A stretch of 6,208 nucleotides of DNA. Source: Eggerthellaceae bacterium. GTDB taxonomy: Bacteria > Actinomycetota > Coriobacteriia > Coriobacteriales > Eggerthellaceae. The notes below the pieces were generated by a model that saw nothing but the letters and a program-made list of their open reading frames with translations, was not told the origin of the DNA and made no database searches. Of this stretch, positions 5,425-6,208 are shown piece by piece; the first letter of the stretch is position 1, and the number at the start of each line of letters is the position of its first letter. The stretch is from NCBI GenBank assembly GCA_017459485.1, contig JAFUCW010000182.1, positions 1-6,208 of the forward strand. The letters run 5' to 3'. The position numbers and the translations under genes were made by a program.

Positions 5425-6208
5425 ATGAACATCATCCTGATAGTCGACGACGACACTACTAGCCTCAAGCTCGCGAAAGGCATTCTCGACGAGGAATACC
5501 GTGTGGCGACCGTCAACTCGGGCGCGATGGTGTTCAAATACCTTGCCCACAACACCCCTGACCTGATCCTGCTTGACATCAACATGCCCGACATGGACGG
5601 CTTCGAAGTGCTCGAGCAGCTGAAGCTTCGGCAGGAATGGGCCGCCATCCCCGTCATCTTTCTCACGGCCAACCAGGATCCGCAGTCCGAGGCGCGCTGC
5701 CTGGAGTCGGGTGCCATCGACTACGTGGGCAAGCCGTTCGTTCCCGTCATCCTGCTCAACCGCGTCCGCCGCGTCATGGAGCTGTTCGGCTACCGCCGTC
5801 AATTGGAGTCCATGGTGGCCAACCAGTCGCAGGTCATCGTCGAGCGCACCGAGCGCATCGCGCGCATGCAGAACTCCATCATCGTCGGCATGGCCAACCT
5901 GATCGAGCTGCGCGACAACAACACGGGGCGTCATGTGAAGAACACGCAGGTCTATGTGGAGATGCTGTGCGCCGAGCTGAAGAAGCGCGGCATGTTTCCC
6001 GACACACTCACCGACGAGTACATCAACAACACGGTGCGCGCCGCGCCCCTTCACGACGTGGGAAAGATCAAGATATCCGACACCATCCTGAACAAACCCG
6101 GCCGACTGACCGACGAAGAGTTCAAGATCATGCAGAACCACACGCGCTATGGCGCCGACATCGGGCATGATCTGCTCGCCGACGTCGAGGAGCCGGAGTA
6201 CCTGGCAG
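5425..6208 (+). CDS. Response regulator with receiver and HD-GYP domains (3' partial)
   Basis: The first 261 residues of a two-domain signalling protein, cut by the window end. The ATG at 5425 follows GGAG (5414-5417) at seven bases. Residues 1-120 are a receiver domain: acidic pocket D8/D9/D10, phosphoacceptor D51 in LLDINMPDMDG, T81 and K103 (GKPF). Residues 113-150 form a helical linker. The HD-GYP domain starts near 150: H170 in NNTGRHVKN, the catalytic metal pair H210-D211 in LHDVGKIKISDTILNKPGRLT, and H239. All metal ligands visible so far are intact, which is consistent with an active cyclic-dinucleotide phosphodiesterase. The GYP motif itself lies beyond the window. The usual HDIGKIGIPD core reads HDVGKIKISD here. 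There is no DNA-binding domain before the cut. No partner histidine kinase is in the window. A link to nitrate respiration is not shown; the 218-nt gap upstream suggests a separate unit. Confidence 0.93.
   Translation, partial: MNIILIVDDDTTSLKLAKGILDEEYRVATVNSGAMVFKYLAHNTPDLILLDINMPDMDGFEVLEQLKLRQEWAAIPVIFLTANQDPQSEARCLESGAIDYVGKPFVPVILLNRVRRVMELFGYRRQLESMVANQSQVIVERTERIARMQNSIIVGMANLIELRDNNTGRHVKNTQVYVEMLCAELKKRGMFPDTLTDEYINNTVRAAPLHDVGKIKISDTILNKPGRLTDEEFKIMQNHTRYGADIGHDLLADVEEPEYLA

Noticed and set aside
5368..6168. Minus-strand open frame of 266 codons
   Set aside because: It mirrors the codons of the response regulator, giving a Val/His/Asp-rich product with no domain; the + strand receiver and HD-GYP motifs are decisive.

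Overview
The window looks like chromosomal DNA of a GC-rich, single-membrane anaerobe, most likely an actinobacterium of the Coriobacteriia/Eggerthellaceae type. This is inferred from high-GC codon use, two lipoprotein signals (LASC and LAAC lipoboxes), and an electron-transfer cytochrome that is lipid-anchored rather than freely periplasmic. The genus cannot be fixed from the sequence alone. All genes read on the + strand.

Layout: positions 1-4423 hold a periplasmic-type (Nap) dissimilatory nitrate reductase cluster in the order napA (5' end cut by the window), napB-like diheme cytochrome, napD, napH. napA and napB are 10 nt apart and clearly co-transcribed; napD and napH are 43 nt apart. 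Between napB and napD lies a 311-nt gap (2921-3231) with no convincing gene. It is packed with four inverted-repeat structures, the last of which (3116-3201) resembles a REP/BIME-type palindromic element. Positions 4568-5206 encode a thioredoxin-fold lipoprotein with a CPWC active site, behind its own good sigma-70-like promoter. Positions 5425-6208 hold the start of a response regulator with a receiver domain and an HD-GYP domain, cut by the window end.

How the genes fit together: NapH (membrane, two CX3CP motifs, two 4Fe-4S clusters) would take electrons from the quinol pool. The lipid-anchored diheme NapB would relay them to the Mo-bisMGD/4Fe-4S subunit NapA, which reduces nitrate to nitrite outside the membrane. 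NapD would bind the NapA twin-arginine leader during cofactor loading. The thioredoxin-like lipoprotein could serve disulfide or apocytochrome reduction outside the membrane, but this is inference from its neighbours. The HD-GYP regulator is probably a separate transcription unit.

I did not find a clearly undescribed system. The points most worth a second look are the tethered, shortened NapB and the hairpin-dense gap that splits the nap cluster.
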